A DNA stretch of 64,000 nt from Lachnotalea sp. AF33-28 (GTDB taxonomy: Bacteria; Bacillota; Clostridia; Lachnospirales; Lachnospiraceae), in the NCBI RefSeq assembly GCF_003477885.1, contig NZ_QUEE01000013.1:80415-144414 (forward strand). The letters run 5' to 3'. The notes beneath the pieces were generated by a model, which saw nothing but the letters and a program-made list of their open reading frames with translations, was not told where the DNA came from and searched no databases. Position numbers and translations under genes: made by a program. The stretch's first letter is position 1. Each line of letters opens with the position of its first letter. Below are positions 1 to 9,600 of this stretch, one piece after another.

Positions 1-1
1 G

Positions 2-310
2 GTATTAAACGATAAGCTTACAGAGGTGATTGATAAAGACCGTAAGATGCTGGCCGGTAATTTCTGCCGCGGCTGCGGCTATTGCCAGCCGTGCCCAGCC
101 GGGATTGAGATCCAGAACAGCGCCAGGATGTCTCTGCTGCTGCGCCGTTCCCCCGCGGCCCCCTATCTGACGCCGGAGTGGCAGGAGAAAATGAAACGCA
201 TCGAAAACTGCATTCACTGCAACCACTGCGTGAACCACTGTCCCTATGGTCTGGATACGCCGAAGCTTTTGAAAGAAAATTATGAGGATTATAAGACATT
301 TATAAAATAG
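2..310 (+). CDS. Aldo/keto reductase with C-terminal 4Fe-4S ferredoxin domain (3' end only)
   Basis: Only the last 102 codons lie in the window; the gene starts upstream. Two cysteine motifs are visible: FCRGCGYCQPCPAG (CX2CX2CX2CP) near the start of the fragment and CIHCNHCVNHCPYG (CX2CX2CX3CP) near the end. This arrangement is the ferredoxin-like tail found on a clostridial class of aldo/keto reductases, where the NADPH-dependent TIM barrel precedes it. The barrel itself is not visible here, so the family call rests on the tail alone. Substrate unknown. A family B repeat starts immediately after the stop codon. Confidence 0.75.
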   Translation, partial: VLNDKLTEVIDKDRKMLAGNFCRGCGYCQPCPAGIEIQNSARMSLLLRRSPAAPYLTPEWQEKMKRIENCIHCNHCVNHCPYGLDTPKLLKENYEDYKTFIK

Positions 311-374
311 GATCCCGCCGCAATGCGATCCTAAGCGGAGCGTCTCCTATTCATAGGCCGTACTTTCTATGAAA
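311..374 (-). repeat. Dispersed repeat family B, truncated copy
   Basis: Read on the minus strand this matches the copies at 33152 and 41237: a small hairpin TTCATAG/CTATGAA around a TACGG-type loop, then the conserved block ACGCTCCGCTTAGGATC and GCGGCGGGA. It stops at GGGATC, so it lacks the second hairpin that the other copies have. It lies between the reductase stop codon and the pyrBI terminator. Confidence 0.6.
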
Positions 375-390
375 TAAAACAAATAGAACG

Positions 391-428
391 AAAAAAAGCC
401 GCCCTTTCTCTCTATAAAAAGGACGGCT
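391..428 (-). terminator. Rho-independent terminator of pyrBI
   Basis: In the minus-strand RNA an 11-bp stem (AGCCGUCCUUU with AAAGGGCGGCU, one G-U pair) closes a short loop and is followed by seven U residues. It lies 10 bp beyond the pyrI stop codon. Confidence 0.9.
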
Positions 429-437
429 GTTGTTTCG

Positions 438-860
438 TTATTTATATTTCTCTTCGCAGTACATACAGCGGTAGGTCTGCGTCTTTTCATCGGAAAGCAG
501 GAATACATGGGGCAGCTCCTGCTCGATGGAGGTGATGCAGCGGGGATTCTTGCATTTGATCACGTTGGTCAGCTTCTTGGGCAGCTTCAGGCGCTTCTTT
601 TCTGCAATCCGTTCATCTTTGATGATGTTGACCGTGATATCCGGATCAATGAATCCGATCACATCCAGATCAATGACATCCAGCCCGCCTTCTATTTTGA
701 TGATGTCTTTGCGGCCCAGCTTTTTGCTGCGCGCATTTTTGATGATCGCCACCTGGCAGTCCAGTTCTCCAAGGCCCATATAGCGGTAGATATCCATGCT
801 CTTGCCTGCGGGGATGTGGTCCAGTACGATTCCTTCTTTTAATCCTGATATGTTTAACAT
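438..860 (-). CDS. pyrI: Aspartate carbamoyltransferase regulatory subunit
   Basis: This is the allosteric chain of aspartate transcarbamoylase; it carries the nucleotide effector site and docks on the catalytic trimer. At 140 residues it is slightly shorter than the E. coli chain (about 153). The C-terminal zinc ribbon is intact: Cys103, Cys108, Cys132 and Cys135 (CKNPRC ... CMYC). The start codon overlaps the last 7 bases of pyrB, so the two subunits are probably translationally coupled. Having a separate PyrI fits a Clostridia-type enzyme; Bacillus lacks it. Confidence 0.96.
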   Translation of the reverse strand: MLNISGLKEGIVLDHIPAGKSMDIYRYMGLGELDCQVAIIKNARSKKLGRKDIIKIEGGLDVIDLDVIGFIDPDITVNIIKDERIAEKKRLKLPKKLTNVIKCKNPRCITSIEQELPHVFLLSDEKTQTYRCMYCEEKYK

Positions 861-1777
861 GGTCTCTTCACCTCCAGCAATGTCATGATCAAAGCCATCC
901 GGACATAGACGCCGTATTGAACCTGGCGGAAGTATGCGGCTCTCGGATCATCGTCCACCTCCACAGATATTTCATTGACGCGGGGCAGGGGATGAAGCAC
1001 CAGCATATCTTCCTTTCCCAGCGCCATCTTCGCATTATCCAGGATGTAGCAGTCTTTCATGCGGATATATTCCTCTTCATTAAAAAAGCGCTCTCTCTGC
1101 ACGCGGGTCATGTAGAGGATATCCAGATGGGGCATGGCGGCCTCCAGGTCGGTGACCTCCTCATATTCCACATGGTTGGCATTCAGCACACTTTCACGGA
1201 TGTAGTCGGGAATTTTGAGCTCGGCCGGAGAGATCAGTATAAACTTGATGCCTTCATAACGGACCAGGGCATGAATCAGCGAATGCACGGTGCGGCCGAA
1301 TTTCAGGTCTCCGCACAGGCCCACGGTCATATCCTTTAACCGGCCCTTCAGGGAACGGATAGTCATAAGATCTGTCAGAGTCTGTGTGGGGTGCTGATGG
1401 CCGCCGTCACCGGCGTTGATTACGGGGATAGAAGATTTGGAGGCGGCAACCAGAGCGGAGCCCTCCTTTGGATGCCTCATGGCACAGATATCGGAATAGC
1501 AGGATATCATGCGTATGGTGTCGGATACACTTTCACCTTTGGCTGCAGAGCTGGATGCTGCGGAAGAAAATCCCAGAACGCTGCCGCCCAGGCTTAACAT
1601 GGCAGATTCGAAGCTTAAACGGGTCCGGGTGCTTGGCTCATAAAACAGTGTGGCCAGCTTTTTCCCGGCGCAGACATGCGCATAGGTATCGGGGCGCTTC
1701 TCGATATCGGCGGCCAGATCCATCAGCTCGTCCAGCTCCTCGGTGGAAAAGTCTAAAGGACTAAGTAAATGTCTCAT
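854..1777 (-). CDS. pyrB: Aspartate carbamoyltransferase catalytic subunit
   Basis: This enzyme catalyses the committed step of pyrimidine synthesis: carbamoyl phosphate plus aspartate to N-carbamoylaspartate. The 307-residue chain is normal length. The carbamoyl-phosphate loop FYEPSTRTRLSFESA is at about residues 46-60, the active-site lysine loop SSSAAKGES follows, HPTQTLTD lies near residue 130, and HPLPRVNEI is near residue 262. It is the first gene of a two-gene operon with pyrI, with a strong promoter upstream. No PyrR-type leader was recognised between promoter and start. Confidence 0.97.
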   Translation of the reverse strand: MRHLLSPLDFSTEELDELMDLAADIEKRPDTYAHVCAGKKLATLFYEPSTRTRLSFESAMLSLGGSVLGFSSAASSSAAKGESVSDTIRMISCYSDICAMRHPKEGSALVAASKSSIPVINAGDGGHQHPTQTLTDLMTIRSLKGRLKDMTVGLCGDLKFGRTVHSLIHALVRYEGIKFILISPAELKIPDYIRESVLNANHVEYEEVTDLEAAMPHLDILYMTRVQRERFFNEEEYIRMKDCYILDNAKMALGKEDMLVLHPLPRVNEISVEVDDDPRAAYFRQVQYGVYVRMALIMTLLEVKRPC

Positions 1778-1830
1778 CTTTCTCTCCTTTTATGTGTATT
1801 GTTTATTACGGTACTTACGACATTCACTAT

Positions 1831-1859
1831 ATTATATATGATAATGCAGAGAACTTCAA
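1831..1859 (-). promoter_or_regulatory. pyrBI promoter
   Basis: On the minus strand TTGAAG and TATAAT are separated by 17 bp, about 50 bp upstream of the pyrB start codon. An AAAGGAGAG ribosome site lies just before the pyrB ATG. Confidence 0.7.
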
Positions 1860-1960
1860 GGACGATTTAAAGGGGGGAATCATCAGAACGCTGTCCTTGG
1901 GCATATACTGTAGATATGGCGCAGCGAGTGCTTGAGAACAAAGGGAAAGAGGCCTGGCAG

Positions 1961-2665
1961 ATGAAATGGAAGAATGTTTTGCTGTGTGCCCTGGTATGTG
2001 TTCTGAACGGATGTCTGATACTGGGGCTGTTTACGATACAGAGAGAGATAGGCGTGGGCGATCTGGCTGCAGATTCAGGGGAGGTGGCACCCTTTACAAA
2101 AGAGGAAGAAACAAAATATGTAGCGCTGACATTTGATGATGGTCCCCATGCCCGGTATACGGAGGAGCTGCTTGACGGTCTTAAGGAGAGAGGGGTACGG
2201 GCCACTTTCTTTTTGATCGGTAAGAGCATAGAGGGAAATGAAGATGTGATCAAACGCATGTCCCAGGAAGGGCATCTGATCGGTAACCATACATATTCCC
2301 ATGTGCAGCTCTCCAAGGAGACGGTGGAGAGCGCGGTGCAGGAAATCGAAAAAACCAATCAGGAGATATTTGCGGTGACAGGAAAGGTGCCGGAATACAT
2401 ACGTCCCCCTTTCGGTTCCTGGAACTCAAAACTGGACGATCAGGTGGAGATGACAGTGGTGCTGTGGACGGTGGACCCCCTGGACTGGAAGACGCAAAAT
2501 ACCCAGTACGTCGTGAACCATATAAAAAAGAACGTAAAAAACAATTCCATCATACTCCTGCACGATGTCTACAAAACATCCGTACAGGCAGCCCTGGAAA
2601 TCGTGGACTGCCTGCAGGAGGAAGGGTATGAATTTGTGACAGTGGATGAACTGATGCTGGAATGA
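1961..2665 (+). CDS. Polysaccharide deacetylase (NodB/CE4 family), membrane-anchored
   Basis: This is a predicted metal-dependent de-N-acetylase acting on a cell-wall or capsule glycan. The 234-residue protein has one N-terminal hydrophobic segment (about residues 5-26), most likely an uncleaved anchor, then the NodB domain. Motif 1 is TFDDGPH (57-63), the metal histidines are in HTYSH (His110, His114), and motif 3 is RPPFG (148-152). The ATG at 1961 is preferred over the in-frame ATG at 1916 because it follows GGGAAAGAGG at good spacing and starts directly before the hydrophobic segment. It appears monocistronic. The substrate (peptidoglycan or another polymer) cannot be told from sequence. 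Confidence 0.88.
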   Translation: MKWKNVLLCALVCVLNGCLILGLFTIQREIGVGDLAADSGEVAPFTKEEETKYVALTFDDGPHARYTEELLDGLKERGVRATFFLIGKSIEGNEDVIKRMSQEGHLIGNHTYSHVQLSKETVESAVQEIEKTNQEIFAVTGKVPEYIRPPFGSWNSKLDDQVEMTVVLWTVDPLDWKTQNTQYVVNHIKKNVKNNSIILLHDVYKTSVQAALEIVDCLQEEGYEFVTVDELMLE

Positions 2666-2709
2666 GAAGTTCTGGTACTGCAGGCGCCTGATCATTGCGC
2701 CATGCAGTA

Positions 2710-3444
2710 TTAAAGCGCCGGCTTGCCGCAGGACGGGATATTGAGCACATCACGTATCGCCTCACCGGCAATCAGGAGGCCGGCGACCGGCGGCACAAAG
2801 GAAACGCTTCCCGGCACCGCCCGTTTGGAAGTGTTCTCCTCGGACATAATTCGGGCCGGCAGCGGCTGCTCCCTGGAATAGAGCACCTTTAGGCGGGGGA
2901 TGCCCCTGGCCTTCAGCTCCTTACGCATCACACGGCACAGGGGACAGACGCTGGTTTCATAGATGTCGGCGATCTCAAACAGCTGTGCATGGAGCTTGTT
3001 GCCGGTGCCCATGCAGCTGATTATGGGGGTCTGTCTCTGCCATGCCGCCTGCGCCAGCGCCAGCTTGGCGGATACCGTATCGATGGCGTCAATGATATAA
3101 TCAATTCCCTCCGGCAGCACCTCATCTATATTTTCCGGCAGCACAAAGGTCTCAAAAGTAATGACCCTGGCATTTGGATTGATGTCCGCAATGCGCTGCT
3201 TCATCAGATCTGTTTTGTAACATCCGACTGTGCTGTGGTATGCGATGCTCTGCCGGTTGATATTGGTGAGAGAGACCCTGTCGTTGTCCACCAGAATCAG
3301 TGTCCCGATGCCTGCCCTTGCCAGCGCTTCAGCGCAGTGGGATCCCACGCCGCCGATCCCGAACAGGGCGATGGTGGTATTTTTCAGCCGATTCATAGAA
3401 TCAGGACCCAGCAGCAGTTCGCTGCGTGAAAATTCGTTTATCAT
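2710..3444 (-). CDS. tcdA: tRNA threonylcarbamoyladenosine dehydratase (ThiF/MoeB fold)
   Basis: This family uses ATP to cyclise t6A at position 37 of ANN-decoding tRNAs to ct6A. The 244-residue protein shows the adenylation-fold glycine loop GIGGVG (29-34), the NRQS segment that positions ATP, and the CPLC cysteines. The ATG at 3444 is chosen because GGAGG precedes it at 5 bp; a GTG 15 bases upstream has no such site. It follows the Gfo/Idh/MocA gene by 11 bp on the same strand and is likely cotranscribed. It could be another E1-like family member, but length and motif set fit TcdA best. Confidence 0.85.
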   Translation of the reverse strand: MINEFSRSELLLGPDSMNRLKNTTIALFGIGGVGSHCAEALARAGIGTLILVDNDRVSLTNINRQSIAYHSTVGCYKTDLMKQRIADINPNARVITFETFVLPENIDEVLPEGIDYIIDAIDTVSAKLALAQAAWQRQTPIISCMGTGNKLHAQLFEIADIYETSVCPLCRVMRKELKARGIPRLKVLYSREQPLPARIMSEENTSKRAVPGSVSFVPPVAGLLIAGEAIRDVLNIPSCGKPAL

Positions 3445-3455
3445 AAAGCCTCCGG

Positions 3456-4526
3456 TCACGGATTCCAGGGCTGCTTTTCGGATACAATCTTCTGGTCCGG
3501 ATGGGAGGCAGCCTGGTTCATCAGCGTATAAATATAAGCATCCTGCATGGTGTCGGTGAATCCCGGGACAGGCTCTGTGCCGGTGTCCACATAAGTCTTC
3601 ATATAGCGGAGCAGATCGGCTATGGCGATCTCATCTTCTGTCAGGCCTGTTAGCGGATATTCGGAGCGGTAAAGCAGCTGCCCGCCCATGGTGACAGCGA
3701 GAATGTCCGGGGTGGTGCTGGAAGGCAGCGGACAGATCTGCTGACACACGGGCACATTATCCTCATTGACGTAACGGATCGTATCGTCGTCCAGCTCTCC
3801 CTTCGGCCCCTGGACATTGAGATGGCGGGTGCGGATATAGGAGTGGTACTGAACGCCTCCGAAATCATAAAACGCTGTCTTGCCGCTTTCGAATTCCAGC
3901 GTCAGGCGGACGCGTTCATTATACTCCTTGAGCACGCCTTCCGTGGTGAGCCCGTTTCTCGAATCGGTCTGTACGATGGGCACATAGTAGCGCTTGCCGA
4001 ATACCGTGACGGCCTCATTGCCGGTGTTTAAGAACTGCCGGATCAGGCTGGCCGCATGGTAGTCATGCACGGTGGAAATATTCACGAAATAGGGATCACC
4101 CAGAAGCCCCATTCGCACGGCGGCAATTTTTGCTGCGAGGGTAGGGTAGCGGTAATACTGTTCAGCTACCTGGATCTTCCCATTCAGCCTCTGCCTTGCG
4201 TCCCAGAGCCTTAGAAGGTCTCTCAAAGAATCACCGGCGGGCGTCTCTGCCAGCACAGGAACGCCGGCCTGCAGATATTCTATGGAAACCTTGGCAACAG
4301 AAGGCTTGTCCACGGCTACTACCACAAAATCAGGCCGTGTCCTAAGCAGGCGTTCCTTACTGATCGTAGTAGGAATCTGATACTGCGTGTGGAATCTCTC
4401 CGCCTTATCAATACTGCGCAGCAGCATGGCCGTCACCTCAAAATATTCCGGCAGAGCTCTAGCGATCCGAACATAGAACAGCGCCCTCCACCCGGAACCT
4501 ACAATAGCAAATCTGATTTTAGACAT
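3456..4526 (-). CDS. Gfo/Idh/MocA family NAD(P)-dependent oxidoreductase
   Basis: The 356-residue protein has an N-terminal Rossmann fold (FAIVGSGWRALFY, residues 5-17) and the family signature near residue 95 in the divergent form LAETPAG where EKP is usual. The C-terminal half has the beta-sheet dimer and substrate domain. Enzymes of this family oxidise or isomerise sugars, inositols or related compounds. The altered EKP lysine position suggests either a different catalytic residue or a non-standard substrate. It leads a two-gene minus-strand unit with tcdA; no functional link between the two is obvious. Confidence 0.82.
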   Translation of the reverse strand: MSKIRFAIVGSGWRALFYVRIARALPEYFEVTAMLLRSIDKAERFHTQYQIPTTISKERLLRTRPDFVVVAVDKPSVAKVSIEYLQAGVPVLAETPAGDSLRDLLRLWDARQRLNGKIQVAEQYYRYPTLAAKIAAVRMGLLGDPYFVNISTVHDYHAASLIRQFLNTGNEAVTVFGKRYYVPIVQTDSRNGLTTEGVLKEYNERVRLTLEFESGKTAFYDFGGVQYHSYIRTRHLNVQGPKGELDDDTIRYVNEDNVPVCQQICPLPSSTTPDILAVTMGGQLLYRSEYPLTGLTEDEIAIADLLRYMKTYVDTGTEPVPGFTDTMQDAYIYTLMNQAASHPDQKIVSEKQPWNP

Positions 4527-4567
4527 AGTGCCTCCTTCTATCCAACCTGTGGATTTAGACCGGTTAT

Positions 4568-4772
4568 GTTACTGTTCAGCTGCCGTAAACGTTCCGCGCA
4601 TGGCGGGGCAGGGTATCGTCCTCATAGGGACGCGCTCTCGCTCCGTGAAGCACGCAGCGGTTCTAACGCTGCAAACTACGCAGCGAAAGTACCGGCGGGC
4701 TTCGAGGGATCCCTATGAGGACGATACCCTGCCCCGCCATGCGCTGCTTTATCGGCTGCCGTAAACAGTAAC
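4568..4772. repeat. Palindromic element family A, copy 1 (inverted orientation)
   Basis: A 205-bp imperfect palindrome. The outer arms are GTTACTGTT and AACAGTAAC, and the main arms run through GGGGCAGGGTATCGTCCT with the complementary strand near 4715-4739. The centre holds nested hairpins (CGCTGC/GCAGCG inside GGTTCT/AGTACC). The reverse complement aligns along its length with the copies at 22093 and 46452. No open reading frame of its own and no flanking transposase were found. Together with the next two entries it fills the 613-bp gap between the Gfo/Idh/MocA gene and rarA. Confidence 0.85.
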
Positions 4773-4860
4773 AACGGTTATTAAATATATAAGAATAGTT
4801 TAACATATGGAATGATTTTTGGCTAGAAGTATGATATACTACGAAGGCAATGAGCAGTGC

Positions 4861-4929
4861 GGGAATAAACAAATAAGCAGGGGACCGTTGTGCTCGCACA
4901 TAAGGTCCCCTGCTTATTTGTTTATTCCC
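4861..4929. repeat. 26-bp perfect inverted repeat with nested loop hairpin
   Basis: Arms at 4861-4886 and 4904-4929 are exact reverse complements (GGGAATAAACAAATAAGCAG and onward). The 17-base loop itself contains TGTGC/GCACA. There is no T-tract, so it is unlikely to be a simple terminator. It directly precedes the 45-bp tandem repeats. Confidence 0.85.
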
Positions 4930-4947
4930 ATAGGGCGAAGCCCGTGA

Positions 4948-5082
4948 GCGAGACGAAGCGCAGCGGAGTCGAGCTGCACAGCGGACTTATGGGCGAGACG
5001 TGCCGCAGCGGAGTCGAGCTGCACAGCGGACTCATGGCCGAGACATGCCGCAGCGGAGTCGAGCTGCACAGCGGACTTCCGG
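4948..5082. repeat. Three 45-bp tandem repeats
   Basis: Three head-to-tail units of exactly 45 bp (4948-4992, 4993-5037, 5038-5082) share the core CGCAGCGGAGTCGAGCTGCA and differ at a few flanking bases. The unit length is divisible by three, so frames stay open through it on both strands, but no start or ribosome site supports translation. It ends about 57 bp upstream of rarA. Confidence 0.88.
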
Positions 5083-5139
5083 GCTGCCCCGCCCGCCCCT
5101 TTTTTAAATCCCACCAAACGAAACGGAGGCCACCCCACC

Positions 5140-6462
5140 ATGGACCTATTCGATTACATGAGACAAACCACCCAGCAAAAAGAATCCCCCCTGGCATCCC
5201 GCCTGCGTCCCCGCACTTTGGACGAGGTAGTGGGCCAGAAGCACATCATCGGAAAAGACAAGCTGCTCTATCGCGCCATTAAGGCCGATAAGTTAAGCTC
5301 TCTCATATTATACGGCCCGCCCGGCACCGGCAAAACCACCCTTGCGAAGGTCATAGCCAACACCACGAAAGCAGAATTCACACAGATTAACGCCACCTCC
5401 GCCGGCAAGAAAGACATGGAAGAGGTCATAAAGCAGGCGAAAGACAATCAGGGGATGTATCAGAAAAAGACGATCCTGTTCATCGACGAGATCCACCGCT
5501 TCAACAAAGGCCAGCAGGACTACCTGCTGCCGTACGTGGAGGATGGGACCATCATCCTCATAGGTGCCACCACGGAAAACCCGTACTTTGAAGTGAACGG
5601 CGCTCTGATTTCCCGTTCCATCATCTTTCAGCTAAAACCCCTGGAGCAGGGGGACATTAAAGAAATCCTGCGCCGCGCGGTCTGCGATGAAGAGCGCGGC
5701 ATGGGAAGCTACGGCGCGGCGATTGATGAAGACGCGTTGGATTTCCTCTCCGACATCAGCGGCGGCGATGCCAGAACCGCTTTAAACGCCATCGAACTGG
5801 CTGTTCTGACCACTCCCAAGGCCGAGGACGGCAGGATTCACATCACCCTGGACGTGGCTTCGGAATGCATCCAGCGCCGCGTGGTGCGCTATGATAAGAC
5901 CGGAGACAATCACTATGACACGATATCCGCCTTCATAAAAAGCATGCGCGGATCAGATCCGGACGCCGCCGTCTACTATCTGGCGCGCATGCTTTACGCA
6001 GGGGAAGACATCAAATTTATCGCCAGGCGTATCATGATCTGTGCGTCCGAGGATGTGGGCAATGCGGACCCTTATGCCCTCACCGTAGCGGTATCCGCTG
6101 CCCAGGCGGTGGAACGCCTCGGCATGCCGGAAGCCCAGATCGTGCTGGCGCAGGCAGTCACCTACATCGCCGCCGCGCCTAAGAGCAATTCTGCGGTGAA
6201 TGCCATCGGCGCGGCCATGGACGCGGTGCAGAACCAGAAGATCGCCACGGTTCCTCCCCACCTTCAGGATGCCCACTACGGCGGCGCGGCAAAGCTGGGA
6301 CATGGTACAGGTTACAAGTATTCCCACGACTATCCGCATCACTATGTGAAACAGCAGTATCTACCCGACGAACTGGAAGGATGTGTATTTTATTCCCCTT
6401 CCGAAAATGGATATGAAAAGAAGATCAGAGAACATATGGAATTTCTGGAAAAGCTCCCCTGA
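5140..6462 (+). CDS. rarA: Replication-associated recombination protein A (AAA+ ATPase)
   Basis: RarA/MgsA (Mgs1/WRNIP1 family) acts at stalled replication forks. The 440-residue protein has Walker A GPPGTGKTT (59-67), Walker B LFIDEIHRFNK, sensor 1 GATTENP, and the C-terminal tetramerisation region ending in a conserved GTGYKYSHD block. The start follows GGAGG with about 10 bp spacing. It is monocistronic and sits directly after the tandem-repeat block. Confidence 0.95.
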   Translation: MDLFDYMRQTTQQKESPLASRLRPRTLDEVVGQKHIIGKDKLLYRAIKADKLSSLILYGPPGTGKTTLAKVIANTTKAEFTQINATSAGKKDMEEVIKQAKDNQGMYQKKTILFIDEIHRFNKGQQDYLLPYVEDGTIILIGATTENPYFEVNGALISRSIIFQLKPLEQGDIKEILRRAVCDEERGMGSYGAAIDEDALDFLSDISGGDARTALNAIELAVLTTPKAEDGRIHITLDVASECIQRRVVRYDKTGDNHYDTISAFIKSMRGSDPDAAVYYLARMLYAGEDIKFIARRIMICASEDVGNADPYALTVAVSAAQAVERLGMPEAQIVLAQAVTYIAAAPKSNSAVNAIGAAMDAVQNQKIATVPPHLQDAHYGGAAKLGHGTGYKYSHDYPHHYVKQQYLPDELEGCVFYSPSENGYEKKIREHMEFLEKLP

Positions 6463-6638
6463 TCCTCCCTTTGCGGATCGCGTTTTTCTATCGGAATATT
6501 GTAAAAGAATCTACCGTCCGGGTTGTCTGTTTTGCCGAAATTCCGGCTGCAGGTTAAAAAAAAGCAAAATTCTGATGCGGTATCCGTCAATATATGATAC
6601 ACTTAACACTAATAGTAGCGAAATATGAAATCCTGTGC

Positions 6639-6665
6639 ATCCGGCGCCCCTTTGCGGTGCCGGAT
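6639..6665 (+). promoter_or_regulatory. Hairpin immediately upstream of the DUF5717 start
   Basis: A 10-bp stem (ATCCGGCGCC with GGTGCCGGAT, one G-T pair) encloses seven bases and lies about 20 bp before the chosen start codon. There is no T-run after it. It could affect translation initiation or mRNA stability; this is inference. Confidence 0.45.
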
Positions 6666-6685
6666 CGGCAAATGATAGGGCATGG

Positions 6686-9600
6686 GTGAGGAAATTGAGA
6701 GAACGGATTGGTTGGCTGGCGAAAGGCGTAGTCGAATATGAACGGCCGGAAGCCCAAGTGCAGCCCTTAGAGGTGGAGGAGACGGTTGCGGCCGGCAGGC
6801 AGGTGCGCGGTGAGCTTCGGATCACCAGCAGAAACGGCGTGTCACTTAAGGGGCTGGCTTATTCCACGGACAGCAGAGTCGTATTGCAGAAAGGCCAGTT
6901 TATCGGCAGAGAAGCGGTGATCGGCTACCAGATCGATGGAGAACATCTGGCGGCAGACACCGTTATTTCAGGTACTTTTCATTTGGTCTTCAACGGGGGC
7001 GAATGCTCGGTCCCCTATCAGTTTTCTGCGGCGATCTTTCATGCCGGCGAGGCTGTGGAGGAACCGCAGACCGCTACGGCGTTTGCAGAACTGGTGAAAA
7101 CAGAATATGAGAAAGGCAGGAGACTCTTTGATTCTCCTGATTTTTTGCTGCTTCCGTTTATGCAGAAACCCGCAGTCAGAAGCCTCTATGACGGCCTTAA
7201 AACCCGTGGCAGCAAGCAAAACGCCCTTGAGGAATTCCTGGTCGGACTGGGGATGAAGGAGCGGATAAAGCTTTCCGTGGTGGATACGGCCAAGACCTAT
7301 CAGATGCCGGAACAGGGATTTTCCGACCGCGTGCGGATAGAGAAGAGCACCTGGGGTTATGTGAGGATACAGGTGAAGGCTGATGCCGCGTTCATCCGCC
7401 TGGAAAAGGATGTGCTGACGGATGAAGATTTTATGGACGGGCAGTGCTACTTTTCCTATCACGTGGATCCGGCCGGCCTGCATGACGGTTTGAATTACGG
7501 CTCCATAGAGCTTGAGACGCCCTGGCAGAGCTTTCGGATTGCGCTGACTGTCACATCGGCCAGCCACAGGAAGGAAGGCTACAGAAAGGCGCTGGAATTC
7601 CAGCGGCATCTGGCCAAGTATACGGATCTGTTTCTGGACTGTATGGCAGGCAGGTATGAGAAGGCGCTTTTGTTAAACAACATCCAGACAGAGCTGGGCC
7701 GTCTGCGCAGCTCTTATCAGACTTCCGATCTGCTGGAGCTGCTGCATGCCCTGGCGTACCTGATGCAGGACAAAGAAGAGCCGGCACTGCTGCTGATAGA
7801 GGATGCATCGGCCCGTGTCATCGATAAAAGAACTGAAGATCCGGACGCTTACTGCCTGTATCTGTATCTGAAGGCGGAGATGGACCGCAGCGACGGGCAG
7901 AGCGCCTCCCTGGAGGCGGCTCTTGAACGGTATGATGAAGATGGGTGCCGCCGTGTCATAAACCTGATGCTGCTTTTGCAGGTCAGCACTATGCTGAAGG
8001 AAAATCCGGTGTTACGGCTGGATAAAATTAAAAGCTATTTTGACAGAGGTTTAAACAGTCCATATCTGTACCTGGCAGCTTGTATGACCTATAAAGAGGA
8101 TAAAGGGCTTATAAAGGAATTGGGCAGCTTTGAGCTTCAGGCCCTGTTGTTCGGGGCAAAAAGGGAGCTGTTTGATGAGGAGACCGCTTCCTGGATTGCC
8201 GGTTTTTCCGCGTCGGAAAAAGAATTCCGTGTCCGCTATTACCGTCTGCTGAAAATACTCTATGAGCAGTATCCAAATGAAGAGATTTTAAGCGCCCTGT
8301 GCTGTATACTGATAAAAGGGGACCGCAGGGATAAGAAATATTTCACATGGTATGAATTGGGCGTATCATCCGATGTGCGCCTGACCAAACTCTATGATTA
8401 CTATCTTTATACGCTGCCAAAGGATTATTTCGGTGAGCTGCCAAAGGTGATTCTTTTATATTTTTCTTTCGAGCATTCGCTGGATTATGCGACACAGGCG
8501 GCGCTGTATGCGAATATTATCCGCTTTTATAAAGACGATTCCCAGATGTATCAGGCGTACCGTCACAGGATCGAGGATTTTGCGTTAGAGCAGCTGTTCC
8601 TGGGACATGCGGATGAAAATCTGGCGGTGATCTATCGGCATATCATCTATGAGGAAATGATAGATGAAAAGATTGCACAGGCGTTTCCCGCCATCCTGTT
8701 TACAGAAAAAATCTGCTGTTCCCTGCCAGATATGACACATATCGTGGTCTGTTATGAAGAACTGTGCGATCCGGTGACCGTTCCGGTGCACAGAGGGGTT
8801 GCTTATGTCCCGGTATTTTCGGAGAACTGCCAGGTATTGACGCAGGACGGCTATGGAAACCGTTACAGCGGAGAAAAGCTGGACCGGACGCCGCTCATGC
8901 AGGAGCCAAAGATGGTGGCTGCCTGCTTTCGTGCATTTCCCGATCACTTTATGCTGTCCATGCGCAGCTGCAGACAGGCGCTGGATGAACAGGCGCTGAC
9001 AGAGGAAACGGTCCGGCTGTTTGAAGATGCGATAGCGGGAGAAGGGCTTCATGAGCTGTTTAAAAAGCAGCTGTTAAGGGCCGTGCTCATCTGGTTTTCC
9101 AAAAACGGCACGGACGGAAAATGTGACCCGTTTCTTCTTGGGCTGGATAAGGATCTGCTGGATGAGGAAATGCGGCGGCAGTATCTGGAACTTTTGATCC
9201 AGAAGGGCTATTATCCGGAGGCCTATGAGATCATACGGGAATACGGGTATGAGAAGGTGAAGGCCAGCCGCCTGTTTAAGCTGTGCAGCCGGATGATACT
9301 GCAGAAAGTATACGAGGAGGACCGGTTTCTGCTGCAGCTGTCCTACTACGTCTTTATGGAGGAGAAGTTTGACAGCGTGATTCTGGAATACCTCTGCGAA
9401 TACTTTAACGGCAGCAGCGAAGAGATGTATCAGATACTGAAAACAGCGGCCAACAGCCAGGTGGAGACCTATGACATGGAGGAACGCCTGCTGGCCCAGC
9501 TGATGTTTGTGGAGAGCACCGAACATCTGGATGAAGTGTTCGCGGATTATGTGAAACGACAGACGGCCGACCCGATGATACTGGATGCCTATTTCACTTT

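Noticed and set aside
4568..4772. Family A palindromes as CRISPR repeats or insertion sequence ends
   Set aside because: Copies are single and tens of kilobases apart, with no spacers, no transposase fragment and no obvious target-site duplication.
4914..5197. Repetitive proteins (SAVQLDSAA-type repeats) readable on both strands through the 45-bp tandem repeats
   Set aside because: The frames stay open only because the unit length is a multiple of three; there is no ribosome site or promoter and no similarity to known proteins.
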